Below are positions 22,843-35,707 of a stretch of DNA of 64,000 bases, piece after piece. Within the stretch, counting starts at the first letter, position 1; each line of letters opens with the position of its first letter. Origin of the DNA: Cinnamomum chago (lineage: Eukaryota; Streptophyta; Magnoliopsida; Laurales; Lauraceae); the NCBI GenBank assembly GCA_038049695.1, contig CP142460.1, positions 24,682,501 through 24,746,500 of the forward strand, written 5' to 3'. The notes beneath the pieces were generated by a model. It ran no database searches and was not told the DNA's origin. It saw only the letters and a list, made by a program, of their open reading frames with translations. The position numbers and the translations under genes are program-made.

Positions 22843-24194
22843 ATGACACCTTGTAAGCGACCACTAAACAGCAATCCCACCGCAAGTAACAGTAATCATA
22901 CGGGCCCAATTGAGGAATATACTGTTGATAACACTATGCAGAATCAATTCCAATAGATGATACAGTCAATGCTTGACCAACAACGTCAGGCAAATGAAAA
23001 TCAAGCTAGATTACAAGAACAAATGCTGAAGAAAGATGAAGACCATGCCAGAGAATTGGCAGAGATGCAGAGACAATTGCTCTAACCAATCATCTACAAA
23101 GAAGGCCCGAACCGATTCAAGCTCAACCCGCAATTGTCATCAATCAAAGGCAACATGACCCGAATGCATTGTTTGAGCGGTTTAGGAAAAGAGGTCCAAA
23201 AGGGTTTCTTGGAACAAAAGATCCATTAGCTGCAGATGATTGGTTAGAGCATACAGAGAACATCTTCGAGATCTTCCAATGCACCGGAGGAGAACGAGTA
23301 AAACTTGCAACATCTCTCTTTACCGATTCAACGGATATCTGGTGGAAGACAGTCAGGGAAGAATACAGGACCATGGCAGATTTAGTTGCTTGGGCAAACT
23401 TCAAGAAACAGTTTGGAGACAAATATGTACCCACTCACGTCAAGAGGCAAAAGGCAATGGAGTTCCAATAGTTGGTGCAAGGGAACATGACAGTCCTAGA
23501 GTACCTAACAAAGTTCGAAAGATTGTCAAGATATGTTCCAGAGTTAGTGGACACAGTCGAAAAGAAGATTGCTAAGTTCCTCGAAGGACTGAATCCCATA
23601 ATTGAGAGAGATGCTACGGGAGTAGTGCCACCTGCCACTTTCGAGGAAGCTGTCAAGAGAGCTTACAAGTTTGAGAACTTTCACAACAAAATCCTCAGAG
23701 TTCAAGGAAAAGGGCAAGCTCATCAGCAGAACTACAAACAAAAGAACCAGCAGTACAAGAGGCATACGCCAGATCAGAATGTTCAGAATCAAACAGTTTG
23801 TATCCACTGTGGGAAGAATCATGAGAGTACCCAGTGTTGTACAATCTCAGGAGCATGCTTCAGATGTGGTTCGATGAACCATCAGATGAGGGACTGTCCA
23901 AGATAGAATAGGTAGAATCAGCAGCAACAGGGAGCATAACATCTAGCACCACCACAGAATGCAATGGTTGTCCAAAATCAGGCAAGACCACTTCAGCAAT
24001 AAGCACCACAGCAGCAGTATAGACCACAGCAGCAGCAGCAGGCCCGTCAACACGGACAGAATCAGAATCAGCGTCCCCCACAACAGAACAAAAATGTTCC
24101 ACAAGGCAGGCAACAACAGGCTCCAGTCAAGCCACAACAGTGAGGACAAGTATATGCAGTCAATAGGGCTGATGCAGAGGCGGTAGGCAATGTA
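22843..24194 (+). pseudogene. E3 gag, broken
   Basis: The start follows TTTTGCAGCATC. The protein begins MTPCKRP and contains a charged coiled-coil-like segment, the gag domain (ALFERF to KAMEFQ, then QGNMTVLEYL) and two zinc knuckles (CIHCGKNHESTQC and CFRCGSMNHQMRDC). Breaks: a TAG near 22954, a frameshift near 23085, a TAG at 23469, two TAGs just after the second knuckle, and further stops in the glutamine-rich tail. Most stops replace glutamine codons of the relatives. Confidence 0.9.
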
Positions 24195-27100
24195 GTGGAA
24201 GGTACACTCCTTGTTTGTGGGATTAAAGTTAGGATTTTATTTGACCTTGGCTCTACACACTCATTTTTATCTCATGTGTTTTCTAAGTTGATAGATGTGC
24301 ATGCTAGCAAACTTGAATACATTTTTATTGTGGCGACCCCAGTAGGTAAACAAGTTATGTGTACCACTTATCACCCTAGTTGTACAGTTCAGATAGGAGA
24401 AGTGGTTTTAACTGCAAATCTCATTTTATTAGAGATGCATGATTTCGATGTCATCCTAGGGATGGATTGGTTGGCAGGGTACCATGCCACAATGGATTGT
24501 TTCCATAAAATCTCCACCTTCAAATTAGATGAGACACCAGCAAGAGTGTTGTTTCAAGGAGAGAGGAGGAATCCTCGTGCAGGGTTTGTCACAGCATTGA
24601 AAGCTAATAGACTTCTAAAAAGTGGATGTGAAGCCTATTTGGCGTTTATCACAGAGGATAAACGGTCCCAAGGGATGGAGGAGATCCCTATTGTTTGAGA
24701 ATTCCTGAATGTCTTTCCAGAAGAAATTCAAAGATTGCCACCCATAAAAGAGATTGATTTCACTATTGAGTTATTACCAGGAACCGCTCCAATTTCGATT
24801 GCACCTTATAGAATGGCTCCGACGGAATTGGAAGAATTGAAGATACAGTTGGAAGAATGGTTAGACAAAGGTTTTGTGAGACCGAGCATTTCACCATGGA
24901 GAGCTCCAATTTTGTTCGTCAAGAAGAAAGATGGTTCGATGAGGATGTGTATTGATTACCGAAGTTGAATCAAGTGACCATTAAGAACAAATACCCATTG
25001 CCAAGAATAGATGAGCTGTTTGATCAGTTGCAAAGTGCTTCATATTTTTCGAAGATTGATTTGAGATCCGGTTACCATCAGCTAAGAGTCAGAGAATCAG
25101 ATGTACTGAATACAGCTTTCTGGACAAGATATGGTCACCATGAGTTCCTTGTGGTGCCATTTGGGTTGACTAATGCACCGGCAATGTTCATGGCATTGAT
25201 GAACAAGATATTTGCACAGTATCTGAATCAGTTTGTGGTAGTATTTATCGATGACATTTTGGTGTACTCCAGGACCAAGGAACAACATGAAGAGCACTTA
25301 AGGATAGCACTGCAACTTTTGAGAGAGAACCAGCTGTATGCGAAGCTCAACAAGTGTGAGTTCTGGCTAGAGCAAGTAGCATTTTTTGGGCATATCATCT
25401 CTAAAGAATGAGTCTCAGTAGATCCGTCTAAGATTGAGGCAATAGTGAAGTGGGAAAGACCGAAGAATGTGACAGAAATAAGAAGTTTTCTGGGATTGGC
25501 AGGCTACTACCGAAGATTTGTGCAAGGATTTTTGTCGATTGCGTCACCATTAACGAAGTTGACAAGGAAGAATGTGTCGTATGTGTGGACAGATCAGTGT
25601 GAGACTAGTTTCCAAGAGCTGAAAACAAGATTGACTACAGCACCAGTCCTTACTTTATCATCCGAAAGTGGCGGTTTTACCATTTTCACCTATGCTTCGA
25701 ATGTTGGACTTGGTTGCGTATTGATGCAAGAGGGAAAAGTTGTTGCTTATGGATCCCAACAGTTGAAAGATCACGAGAAGAATTATGCCACCCATGATCT
25801 TGAATTAGCAGCGGTTGTCTTCGCGTTGAAAATGTGGAGACATTACCTCTACGGAGAGAAGTTCAAAGTCCACTCCGACCACCGCAACCTACAGTACTTA
25901 TTTTCTCAGAAGGAACTAAACATGAGGCAAAGAAGATTGATGGAATAAATCAAGGATTATGATTTTTTAATCAGGTATCACCCGGGGGAAGCTAATGTAG
26001 TTACTAATACCTTGAGCAGGAAATCAGTAAGCCTGGCAAATTTAAGTGGCACTTGTATTTTTGAGCAATTTGAAGAGTTGAGAATAGACCTACAGCCACT
26101 GAGAAAGGGTGTATTATTAGCCAACATGTCAGTGTCCAAGCCTTCCTTCATTCAGAAGATCAAGGATAGTCAGTTGCAAGATCCAGAGTTTGCCAAGATT
26201 TCAGAACATATAGCAGACCGTCCTGACTTTCGTATCGTTAATGGAGTTTTGTACTACCATGACTGTCTATGCGTGCCCAACATTGAAGATTTGAGGAATG
26301 ACATTATGACAGAGTCCCACAGTACGAAGTACTCCATGCATCTAGGCAGTACGAAGATGTATTAGAATTTGAGGGGAAAATCTTGGTGGAATAACATGAA
26401 GAGAGAGATTGCAATGCTTGTCTCCCGTTGTATGACTTGTCAATTGATAAAGGCAGAACATCAAAAGCCTCAAGGGTTGTTACAACCGTTAGAGATACCA
26501 GAATGGAAATGGGAGCACATCACTATGGATTTTATTTCAGGAATACCGAGGACCAACAGAGGTAACGATGTGATATGGGTCATTGTGGACCGTCTCACCA
26601 AGTCAGCTCATTTCATTCCTATGAAGACAGGAAAAAAGATGCACATGCTATCTTTGGCAGAGTTGTTTGTCAACGAGATTGTTAGTCGACATGGACAACC
26701 AATTTTTATTACATCTGACAGAGACAGCAGATTCGTCTCGAGATTCTGGAAGACATTGCATGAATCCATGGGTACGAAATTACAGTTCAGCACTGCTTAT
26801 CACCCGCAGACAGATGGCCAGTCAGAGAGGACCATTCAGACTCTTGAGGATATGCTCTGTGCTTATGTGTTAGACTTCAAGACTCAATGGGATGAGACAT
26901 TGTCGTTGTGTGAGTTTGCTTACAACAACAGCTACCATTCGAGCATTGGAATGACGCCTTTTGAGGCTTTGTATGGCAGAAGGTGTAGAATACCGGTATG
27001 TTGGGAAGAAGTTGGCATTCGCAGTTTCCATGGACCAACTATAGTGAGTGAGACCAGTGACAAGGTCAAGTTAATCCAAGAACGTCTGAAGGTGGGCCAG

Positions 27101-27579
27101 AGTAGACAGAAAAGTTATGTAGACTCTCACCGAAGGGATTTACAGTTCAAAGAAGGAGACAAGGTTTTCTTGAAAGTGTCACCTACGAAGGGAACATTGA
27201 GATTTGGGCAGAAAGGCAAGCTATCACGGAGTTACATTGGACCGTACGACATTGTGAGCAAGATTGGTGACGTGGCTTATAGATTAGCCTTACCACCCGA
27301 GCTATCCGGCGTACACAACATCTTCCATGTGTCTATGTTGAAGACGTATGTTCCCGACCCTTTGCATGTACTCCGGCATGAGCTTTTGGAAATACGAGAG
27401 GATACAACATATGTTGAGAAGCCCATTCAGATCAATGCAACAAAGGAACAAGAGCTGAGGAAACAGACTATTCAGTGAGTAAAAGTGCTTTGGGAGAATC
27501 ATGGACCGGAAGAAGCAATGTGAGAACTACAAAATTAAGTGCAGAAAAAGTATCCACATCTACTACCAGAGGTGAGTTG
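24195..27579 (+). pseudogene. E3 pol, broken and split by E4
   Basis: The protease region starts at 24195 with FDLGSTHSF (D-x-G-S kept). RT covers about 24735-25400 with [19 protein letters not shown], split by a one-base deletion near 24965, and an intact FIDDILVYS catalytic box. RNase H has FTYAS in place of FTDAS, so the first catalytic aspartate is lost. Integrase (about 26280-27230) keeps the HH-CC finger and the D,D,E residues in a 369-codon open stretch from 26369 to 27478. The chromodomain has two tryptophan-to-stop changes (near 27476 and 27520). Other stops are near 24698, 25411, 25948 and 26363. The last codons continue at 38928. Confidence 0.92.
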
Positions 27580-30500
27580 TGTAAGACCCCGTCCCGAGTG
27601 ACCTCGATTAGTACTAATTAAGTTGTGTTTCAGTTTTAAGCGTGTTTAGTGGATTTTGGTTAGGTTGGGCTTGGAATAGCTTTTGAAATAGTTTTGGGGA
27701 ATTTTGATTGCTTTGTGATAGTGGGGCCCTTTGGGGGTTCTTTTTTATGACTTTGCATGTGCTTGAGGATTTAATGGAGATTCTTGCATTCATTGTTTTA
27801 ATCCCATTTTTTTGTATTGTTAATCCCTACGACTTTTATGTTTATCCCATGCCCGTTCGAGACCCCGAAACCCGATTTCATAGCATTGAGGGCAAAACAG
27901 TCATTGTGCAATCTGTATCCAAAACATGATATCCCCGAAACCCGCGAAACATATACTTTTTGGGAACTAAATATTTCGGCGATCATTTCTTCCTTCTTCG
28001 TCGAATTCATCCGAGATCCCGAAAGACATGATTTCAGCCCAAAGAGTGTCTTAAGTAGTGGGACCCATTCCCATTTGCTTATATAAGGAGAACCCATCTT
28101 CCTCATTTCCCTTTTCCAGCACAAAAGAGAACCTAGGGTTTCCATTTTTCTTCCTTCTTGCTCTTGCCTCCCATCACCAAATCCACCACCGACCTTGCAC
28201 AAATTGAGAGGTTGAAATCATCATCTTCTTCCTCATCACTATAGCTCTCTATTGATACCATTGCTAGAGAAAACCCTCCATTCCAAGACTCCCATTGAGC
28301 TCACCTTGCCCATTTGGAGAACCTACAAGTAAGCAACCTTCCCCATCTCTTAGATTTGTGCTTCTTTGATCTTGAAGAGGTCCCATTTTCATTATTGTAA
28401 GGTTTCCCTTTCTATTTCATTGTTTGACCATTTTAGGGTTTGTTTTTGGGGATTTTGTTCATAGCTTGGATCTTTGGCTTGGAAGAGTATAAGAGCTTGA
28501 TTTCCTTGATTAGAAGACCCAAGGCAAGTGGATGAGTTAATATTATGAGCTTTCAATGGTTTTCATGAGGAATGTGGTTGATTTGTCATTTCCATTCATA
28601 TTCATTGGCTTGCATTGATTTTGAAATAAATGTTTTGAATGAACCTTGCTAAGTCATTTAATGTTTTGGAAACATATTGGTTTGGTACTTGTTGTCTTTT
28701 GGATATATCATAAATGAATGTTTGTGATTTGGTTTCTCTTTCCTCTTGTGGTTGTTGTGGTGAAGAAGGAGGTGATGAAATGAACACATATTGGAGTTGT
28801 GGAGAAGTGCAGATAGAGGTATTGGAGGAGCTCTTAGCTCAGTTTTATTGCAGGGATTAAATGGAAGTGAGGAGAGTGGTTTTGAGGAGGAAAAGGGGCT
28901 CAAATCTTAACACAAGGGGTGTTTCCCGCACCTGGCGGTCAGCCAGCGGTCACCTGTCGGCTAGCCGTCTGGTGACTGGCGGCTAACCGCCAGCTAGCCG
29001 AACAGTTGCGGTTACTTTTCCAGAAAGCAACATTTTCCTCCTGAAAACACGGTCAGCCTCACAGTTAGCAAGTGGCTAACCGCTTAACCCATCGGCGGCT
29101 AATCGCCAGCCAACCGAACAATTTCGGTTACATTTCCAATAACCTGTCTTTCTATCAGGCCAACCGCGGTCAGCCAGCGGCTAACCGCCTAACCCAACGG
29201 CGGCTAACCGCCATCTGACCACTAGGTAACCAAAATCACCCAGACAACCATTGCAGAGAGCTCCTCGCTCGAGCGAACTCTCCGGTTCGCTCGAGCGATG
29301 AGCTTTGTCGGTCAAGGGCTTTGTTTGGGACAATGACGAACTATTTAAACGTGTTGGGACTATTCATTGAGAACCCCTCTATGTCAGGGAGATTTACTAA
29401 GCAATATATGAGGTCATTTGAGAAAGAAACCATATCACGAAGATGTCATTCGAAGTTTTGAAAATTCAAAGTATATAAGGAGCTCGGAATGTCCCCAAAC
29501 TCAAAGAGTATCAAATTATTATTAGATCGACATACGGGATCCCTATTCACTTCAAATAAATTTTGAACCCGAAATTTCAATTGTTTATTATACTTTATCG
29601 ATCCCGAGATTTATACTACATGCCTTGTTTTCCCGAAAGCATTGAAGTACACTTACAATGGTTACTTGTCTTGAAGTGCATTGCACAACATGAAACGACA
29701 GTGTGCCCTTGAGCACCCCCGTCCTGCCCGTTTATTTATTTGCACTTGATTTACTTGCACATGTCTCGATTTGTTATTTGACCTAGTAGTCGGCACCACT
29801 AAGCTTGGATAACCCTGTTGGTCTGATCCACCGACTTGGAGATCCCCCTCTTGTCCCGCCAGCTGCAGTTTGGATCCCGCTACTCGGTTATTACCGTGGT
29901 CTTATCCCGATGCCGCAGATTGCTACTGTGGTTCCCGATGCACGGCTCGCTACCGTGGTCATGTATAGTATATGTATATGTATTTATAAGATCCACTGTT
30001 TCTCCTCACCTCGAGTAACTAAGATCAGTGCCTAGTTATTGCTCTGTCACTTTTGTGACAGAGGACTTAGCTTCGTGTGGTTGACATCTTGCTTGTTCCC
30101 CGTTTCCTTGGTTACCTGTACATGTTTTATAATGCACATTTGTATTGGAATAAATGCTTTATCTTTTTATAGAAACAGGTTTAAATGCTTTTGAAGGTAA
30201 ATTCATTTATTGTCATATTGTCATATTATTTTACCCATTTGCGAAACCGTCGTGTTTGACCCACTCTTTGGTACTCAGGTCCCGTTTTTTGTTATCCCGA
30301 GGAGGAGCACGAGGAGGCGGTCGGAGAACCGCAGTAGTTAGTTGAGTGGCATGCTGATGATCATTTAGACATTGGATTGCTAGAGAGAGATAACATTTTG
30401 GGAGTTTGTGGATAACTCATTCTTTTGAGATTATACTTTGAGATGTATTGGCCTTTGTTGCCCTCTATTTTTGGGAAATGTAATTAAATGATCTTTGTAT

Positions 30501-30772
30501 AAACTCTAACTTAACTTTGGGTATCATGCTAATGATCATTGCTCATTCTGATACAGTACTATACTTGTGTTATTATCTTTATGACTAGAGATGGATTGAA
30601 TATTTGATTTGCTACACGCTTCCGCACTTAATAGAAATGTTCATATATGGTTGTGATATCCTCACCGCAGAACCTGTGGGAAATTAAATAAATGTATGGC
30701 ATTAAACCGATGTGGTACATTATTAGTCCCGATCCCGGATTAGTCCTTCGAGCCCGGTCCAGGGTCGCAACA
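27580..30772 (+). repeat. E4 5' LTR
   Basis: 3193 bp, TGTAAGACCCCGTCCC...GTCGCAACA. It has a TATATAAGG box at 28080-28088, a palindrome cassette at about 28930-29310 with GGCTAGCCG/GGCTAACCG units followed by two TCGCTCGAGCGA units, a conserved block at about 29790-30085, and 'GCTACACGCTTCCGC' near 30611. Confidence 0.95.
28080..28088 (+). promoter_or_regulatory. TATA box of the E4 5' LTR
   Basis: TATATAAGG precedes AGAACCCATC and a CT-rich leader, in the position shared by the other LTRs. The 3' LTR copy at 36216-36224 has the same core. Transcription would start shortly downstream, placing the palindrome cassette in the RNA leader upstream of the primer-binding site. Confidence 0.7.
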
Positions 30773-30775
30773 GAC

Positions 30776-30790
30776 TGGTATCAAAGCGAG
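30776..30790 (+). other. E4 primer-binding site
   Basis: TGGTATCAAAGCGAG, one G-to-A difference from the initiator tRNA-Met complement, three bases after the LTR. Confidence 0.88.
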
Positions 30791-30932
30791 ACGTGTTTCA
30801 AGCAATTAAAAGAAACTAGAAATCCTAAGGACGTGGCGAGGATTCGTTAGACTCTTCGTTAGCTAGTATCGTGTGAGCAATGTGTGACCCTTTATTTGAT
30901 TATTATGTGCTAACAACTTGTTTTGCAGCATC

Positions 30933-32288
30933 ATGCCACCTCGTAAGAGTCCGGTAAACGGCAACCCCTCTGGAAGTAATAGTGATCACATAGGGTCAGT
31001 TGAAGAGGATAGGATTGATAACAACACGCCAAATCAATTCCAACAAATGATGCTGGCAATGTTTGACCAACAGCGTCATGCCAATGAGAATCAAGTTAGA
31101 TTGCAAGAGCAAATGCTTAAGAGAGAGGAAGATCATGCAAGAGAATTGGTAGAAATGCAGAGGCAGTTGCTAGAGGTATTATAGAGAAGGCCCGAACCGG
31201 TTCAACCCCAACCCGCTATTGTCATCAATTAGAGGCAACATGACCCAAATGCATTATTTGAGTGGTTTCGGAAGAGGGCTCCGAAAGAGTTTCTTGGAAT
31301 AGAGGATCCATTAGCTACAAATGATTGGCTAGAGCATACAGAGAACATATTCAAGATTTGCCAATGCACCCGGGGAGAAAGAGTAAAACCAGCATCATCT
31401 CTCTTTAGCGGTACAGCGGACAAATGGTGGAAGACGGTTATGGAGGAATATAGGACTATGGCTGATGCACAGATTTGGGCAAATTTCAAGAGGTAGTTCC
31501 ATGATAAATATGTACCCGCCCACATCAAGAGACAGAAGACAATAGAATTCCAACAGCTTGTGCAAGGGAATATGACAGTCCTCGAATACCTCACCAAGTT
31601 TGAGAGGCTATCCAGATATGCTCCGGAGTTAGTGGATACATTTGAGAAGAAGATTGCCAAGTTTCTAGAAGGACTTAACCCTTTCATTGAGAGAGATGCT
31701 ACCGGAGTAGTACCACCTGCAACATTCGATGATGCTGTCAAGAGGGCCTATAAGTTTGAGAACTTTCACAACAAGATCCTTAGAGTCCAAGGCAAGGGAC
31801 AAGCTCATCAGCAGAACTACCAGCAGAAGAGTCAACAGAACAAGAGACAGAGGTCAGAACAGAATGCTCAAGGTCCCTTGGTTTGCACCCACTGTGGGAA
31901 GAACCATGAGAGTGCACAGTGCCGCACACTGACAAGAGCGTGCTTCAGATGTGGTTCCATGACCCATCAGACGAGAGATTGTCCAAGGAAGAATAGACAG
32001 AATCAGCAGCAGCAGCAAGGGGCACAACGTCCAACAGCACCACAGAATGCAATCATTGTCCAGAATCAGGCAAGGCCACTCTAGCAAGAAGCACCACAAC
32101 AGTAGCAGCATAGACCACAGCAGCAACAACAACAGGCTCGTCAGCAGGGACAGAAGCAAAATCAGCGTGCACCGCAGCAGCATATGAATGCACAATAAGG
32201 CAAGCCACAACAAGCTCCAAATAGGCCACAACATCGAGGGCAAATCTATGCGGTCAATAGAGCTGATGCGGAGGCAACGAGAAATGTA
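30933..32288 (+). pseudogene. E4 gag with nonsense mutations only
   Basis: Starts MPPRKSPVNG after TTTTGCAGCATC. Domain order: charged coiled-coil-like region, retrotransposon gag domain, two CCHC knuckles (CTHCGKNHESAQC, CFRCGSMTHQTRDC) and a glutamine-rich tail. In-frame stops are at 31182, 31230, 31494, 32082, 32103 and 32196. At each, E1 or E3 has a glutamine codon. No net frameshift occurs and pol continues in the same frame, so gag and pol were a single ORF. Confidence 0.93.
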
Positions 32289-35200
32289 GTGGAAGGTAGA
32301 CTTCTTGTTTGTGGGATAAAAGCTAGGATTTTATTTGACCCTGGCTCTACACATTCATTCTTATCCCATGAATTTTCTAAGTTGATTGATATGCATGCTA
32401 GAGAACTTGAGTTCATTTTGACTGTGGCAACCCCAGTAGGTAAACAAGTTATCTGTAGAACATATTACCCTAGTTGCACAGTTCAGATAGGAGAAGTGGT
32501 TTTAATCGCAGATCTCATTTTATTAGAGACGTTTGATTTTGATGTCATCTTAGGGATGGATTGGCTGGCAAGATACCATGCCACAATGGATTGTTTCCAT
32601 AAGACCCTGACTTTCAAGTTAGATGAGACACCAGCAGGGGTATTGTTTCAGGGAGAGAGGAGAAATCCTCGTGCAGGGTTTGTCTCGCCATTGAAGTCTG
32701 ATAGACTTTTGAGAAGTGGTTGTGAAGCATATTTGGCGTTTATCATGGAGGATAAACGGTCCCAAGGGGTGGAGGAGATCCCAATTGTTTGGGAATTCCC
32801 GGATGTTTTTCCGGAGGCGATTCCAGGTTTACCACCCATCAGAGAGATTAATTTCACTATTGAGTTGTTACCAGGGACCGCTCCAATATCTATTGCACCT
32901 TATAGAATGGCTCCGGCAGAATTGGGAGAATTGAAGACTCTATTGCAAGAATTGTTAGATAAAAGTTTTGTGAGACCGAGCATTTCACCTTGGGGAGCTC
33001 CAGTCTTGTTTGTCAAGAAGAAGGATGGTTCGATGAGAATGTGTATAGATTACCGAAGATTGAATCAAGTGACCATCAAGAACAAATATCCATTGCCAAG
33101 GGTAGATGAATTGTTTGATTAATTGCAAGGTCCATCATACTTTTCGAAGATTGATTTGAGATCCGGTTACCATCAGCTGAGAGTCAGAGAATCAGATGTG
33201 TTGAAAACAGCTTTCCGGACAAGATATGGCCACTATGAATTCCTAGTGATGCCATTTGGGTTGAATAATGCACCAGCAGTGTTCATGGCGTTGATGAACA
33301 AGATATTTGCACAGTATCTGGATCAGTTTGTTGTAGTATTTATAGATGACATTTTGGTGTACTCTAAGACTAGAGAAGAGCATTTGAGGATAGCACTGCA
33401 ACTCTTGAGAGAGAACCAGCTGTATGCAAAGCTCAACAAGTGTGAATTTTGGTTGGAGCAAGTAGCATTTTTGGGGTACATCATCTCCAAAGAAGGATTA
33501 TCAGTGGATCCGTCCAAGATTGAAGCAGTTATGAGTTGGGAAAGACTGAAGAATGCGTCGGAAATTAGAAGTTTTCTGGTTTTAGCAGGTTATTTCAGGA
33601 GGTTTGTGCAGGGATTCTCGTCAATTGCGTCACCTTTGACGAAGTTGACAAGGAAGAATGTGCCATATGTGTGGACAAATTAGTGTGAAGATAGTTTCCA
33701 AGAGCTACAGAAGAGATTGACTACAGCACCAGTCCTTACTTTACCATCCGGAAGCGGTGGTTTTTCCATTTTTACCGATGCTTCGAATTTTGGACTTGGT
33801 TGTGTGTTGATGCAAGAAGGTAAAGTGATTGCTTATGGATCCCAACAGTTAAAAGATCACGAGAAGAACTATGCCACTCATGATCTTGAGTTAGCAGCGG
33901 TTGTTTTTGCATTAAAAATGTGGAGACATTACCTCTATGGAGAGAAGTTCGAAGTCCACTCCGACCACCGCAGCTTACAATATTTATTTTCTCAGAAGGA
34001 ATTGAACAAGAGGCAGAGAAGATGGATGGAATATATTAAGGACTATGATTTTCCAATCAAGTATCACCCGGGGAAAGCAAATGCAGTTGCCGATGCCTTG
34101 AGCAGAAAATCAATGGGCTTGGCAAATCTAAGTGGCACTTGTATCTTTGAGCAATTTGAAGAATTGAGTATAGACCTGCAGCCACTAAGGAAGGGTGTTT
34201 TGTTAGCTAACATGACAGTGTCAGAGCCTTCTTTTATTCAGAAGATCAAGGATAGTCAGTTGCAAGATCCAGAGTTGGCCAAGATTTCAGAGCATATAGC
34301 ATACCGTCCCGATTTCCGTATTGTTAATGGAGTTTTGTACTACCGTGACCGTCTATGTGTGCCTAACATTGAAGATTTGAGGAATGATATCATGACCGAA
34401 GCTCACAGTACGAAGTACTCTATGCATCCAGGCAGCACAAAGATGTATCAAAACTTGAAGGGCAGATTTTGGTGGAACAACATGAAGAGAGAAATTGCAG
34501 TGTTTGTCTCCCATTGCATGACTTGTCAGTTAATAAAGGCAGAGCATCAGAGGCCTCCAGGATTGTTACAACCGTTAGAGATCCCGGAATGGAAATGGGA
34601 GCACATTACCATGGACTTTATTTCGGGACTACCGAGGACTAGCAGAGGCAACGATGCGATATGGGTCACTGTGGACCGTCTCACCAAGTCAGCTCATTTC
34701 ATTTCTATGAGGACAGGGAAAAAGATGCACATGCTACCTTTGGTAGAGTTATTTGTCAACGAAATTGTCAGTTGACATGGGTAACCAGTTTCTATCACAT
34801 CTGACAGAGACAGCAGATTCGTCTTTAGATTCTGGAAGACATTGCATGAGTCTCTGGGTACGAAACTACAGTTTAGCACGGCTTATCACCCGCAAACAGA
34901 TGGTCAATCAGAGAGGACAATTCAGACCCTAGAGGATATGCTTCGTGCTTGTGTGTTAGATTTCAAGACTCAATGGGATGAGACTCTACCATTGTGTGAG
35001 TTTGCTTACAACAATAGTTACCACTCGAGCATTGGGATGGCGCCTTTTGAGGCTTTGTATGGCAGAAGGTGTAGGACACCGGTTTGTTCGAAAGAGGTCG
35101 GAATTCGCAGTTTCCATGGACCGACTATAGCGAGTGAAACCAGCGACAAAGTGAAGTTGATCCAAGAACGCCTGAAAGTGTCCCGAAGTAGACAGAAGAG

Positions 35201-35696
35201 CTATGCAGACTCCCACCGCAGAGATTTACAATTCGAAAAAGGAGATAAGGTTTTCCTGAAAGTGTCACCTACGAGAGGAACATTGAGATTTGGACAGAAG
35301 GGCAAGTTATCACGGAGATACATTGGACCATATGACATTGTGAGCAAGATTGGTGATGTGGCTTATAGGTTAGCCTTACCACCTGAGCTATCCGGCGTAC
35401 ACAACGTCTTCCATGTGTCTATGTTGAAGAAGCATGTCCCCGATCCTTCACATTTACTCCGGCACGAGCCATTGGAGATCAGAGAGGATGCTACATATGT
35501 TGAGAAGCCCGTTTAGATCATTGATAAGAAGGAACAAGAGTTGAGAACTCGGACTATTCAGTGGGTGAAAGTACTTTGGGAGAATCATGGACCGGAAGAG
35601 GCAACATGGGAATTACGAGATCAAGTATAGAAGAAGTATCCACATCTACTACCTGAGGTGAGTTTTATATTTCATTTGGAGGACCAAATGCCCTAA
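32289..35696 (+). pseudogene. E4 pol: PR-RT-RH-INT-chromodomain with nonsense mutations
   Basis: Protease has [11 protein letters not shown] (about 32850-33520) keeps [10 protein letters not shown] 9-base in-frame deletion removes part of REEHEEHLR. RNase H (about 33740-33990) keeps TDAS, ELAAV and SDHRS. Integrase (about 34390-35300) keeps the HH-CC finger and D,D,E with the TDGQSERT motif. The chromodomain lies at about 35490-35640 (YVEKPV to HGPEEATWE). Stops are at 33120, 33681, 34773, 34782, 35514 and 35628, all at glutamine or arginine codons of the relatives. The natural end is TAA at 35694. Apart from these stops the catalytic residues are intact. Confidence 0.94.
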
Positions 35697-35707
35697 ATGG
35701 TGGAGGA
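35694..35707 (+). other. E4 polypurine tract
   Basis: TAAATGGTGGAGGA directly before the 3' LTR start TGTAAGACC at 35708. A T replaces the G of the AAGGGGTGGAGGA form seen in E1 and E3. Confidence 0.8.

Noticed and set aside
26369..27478. 369-codon ORF as an independent gene
   Set aside because: It is the integrase part of the E3 pol pseudogene. Its first methionine is internal and no promoter or start context exists.
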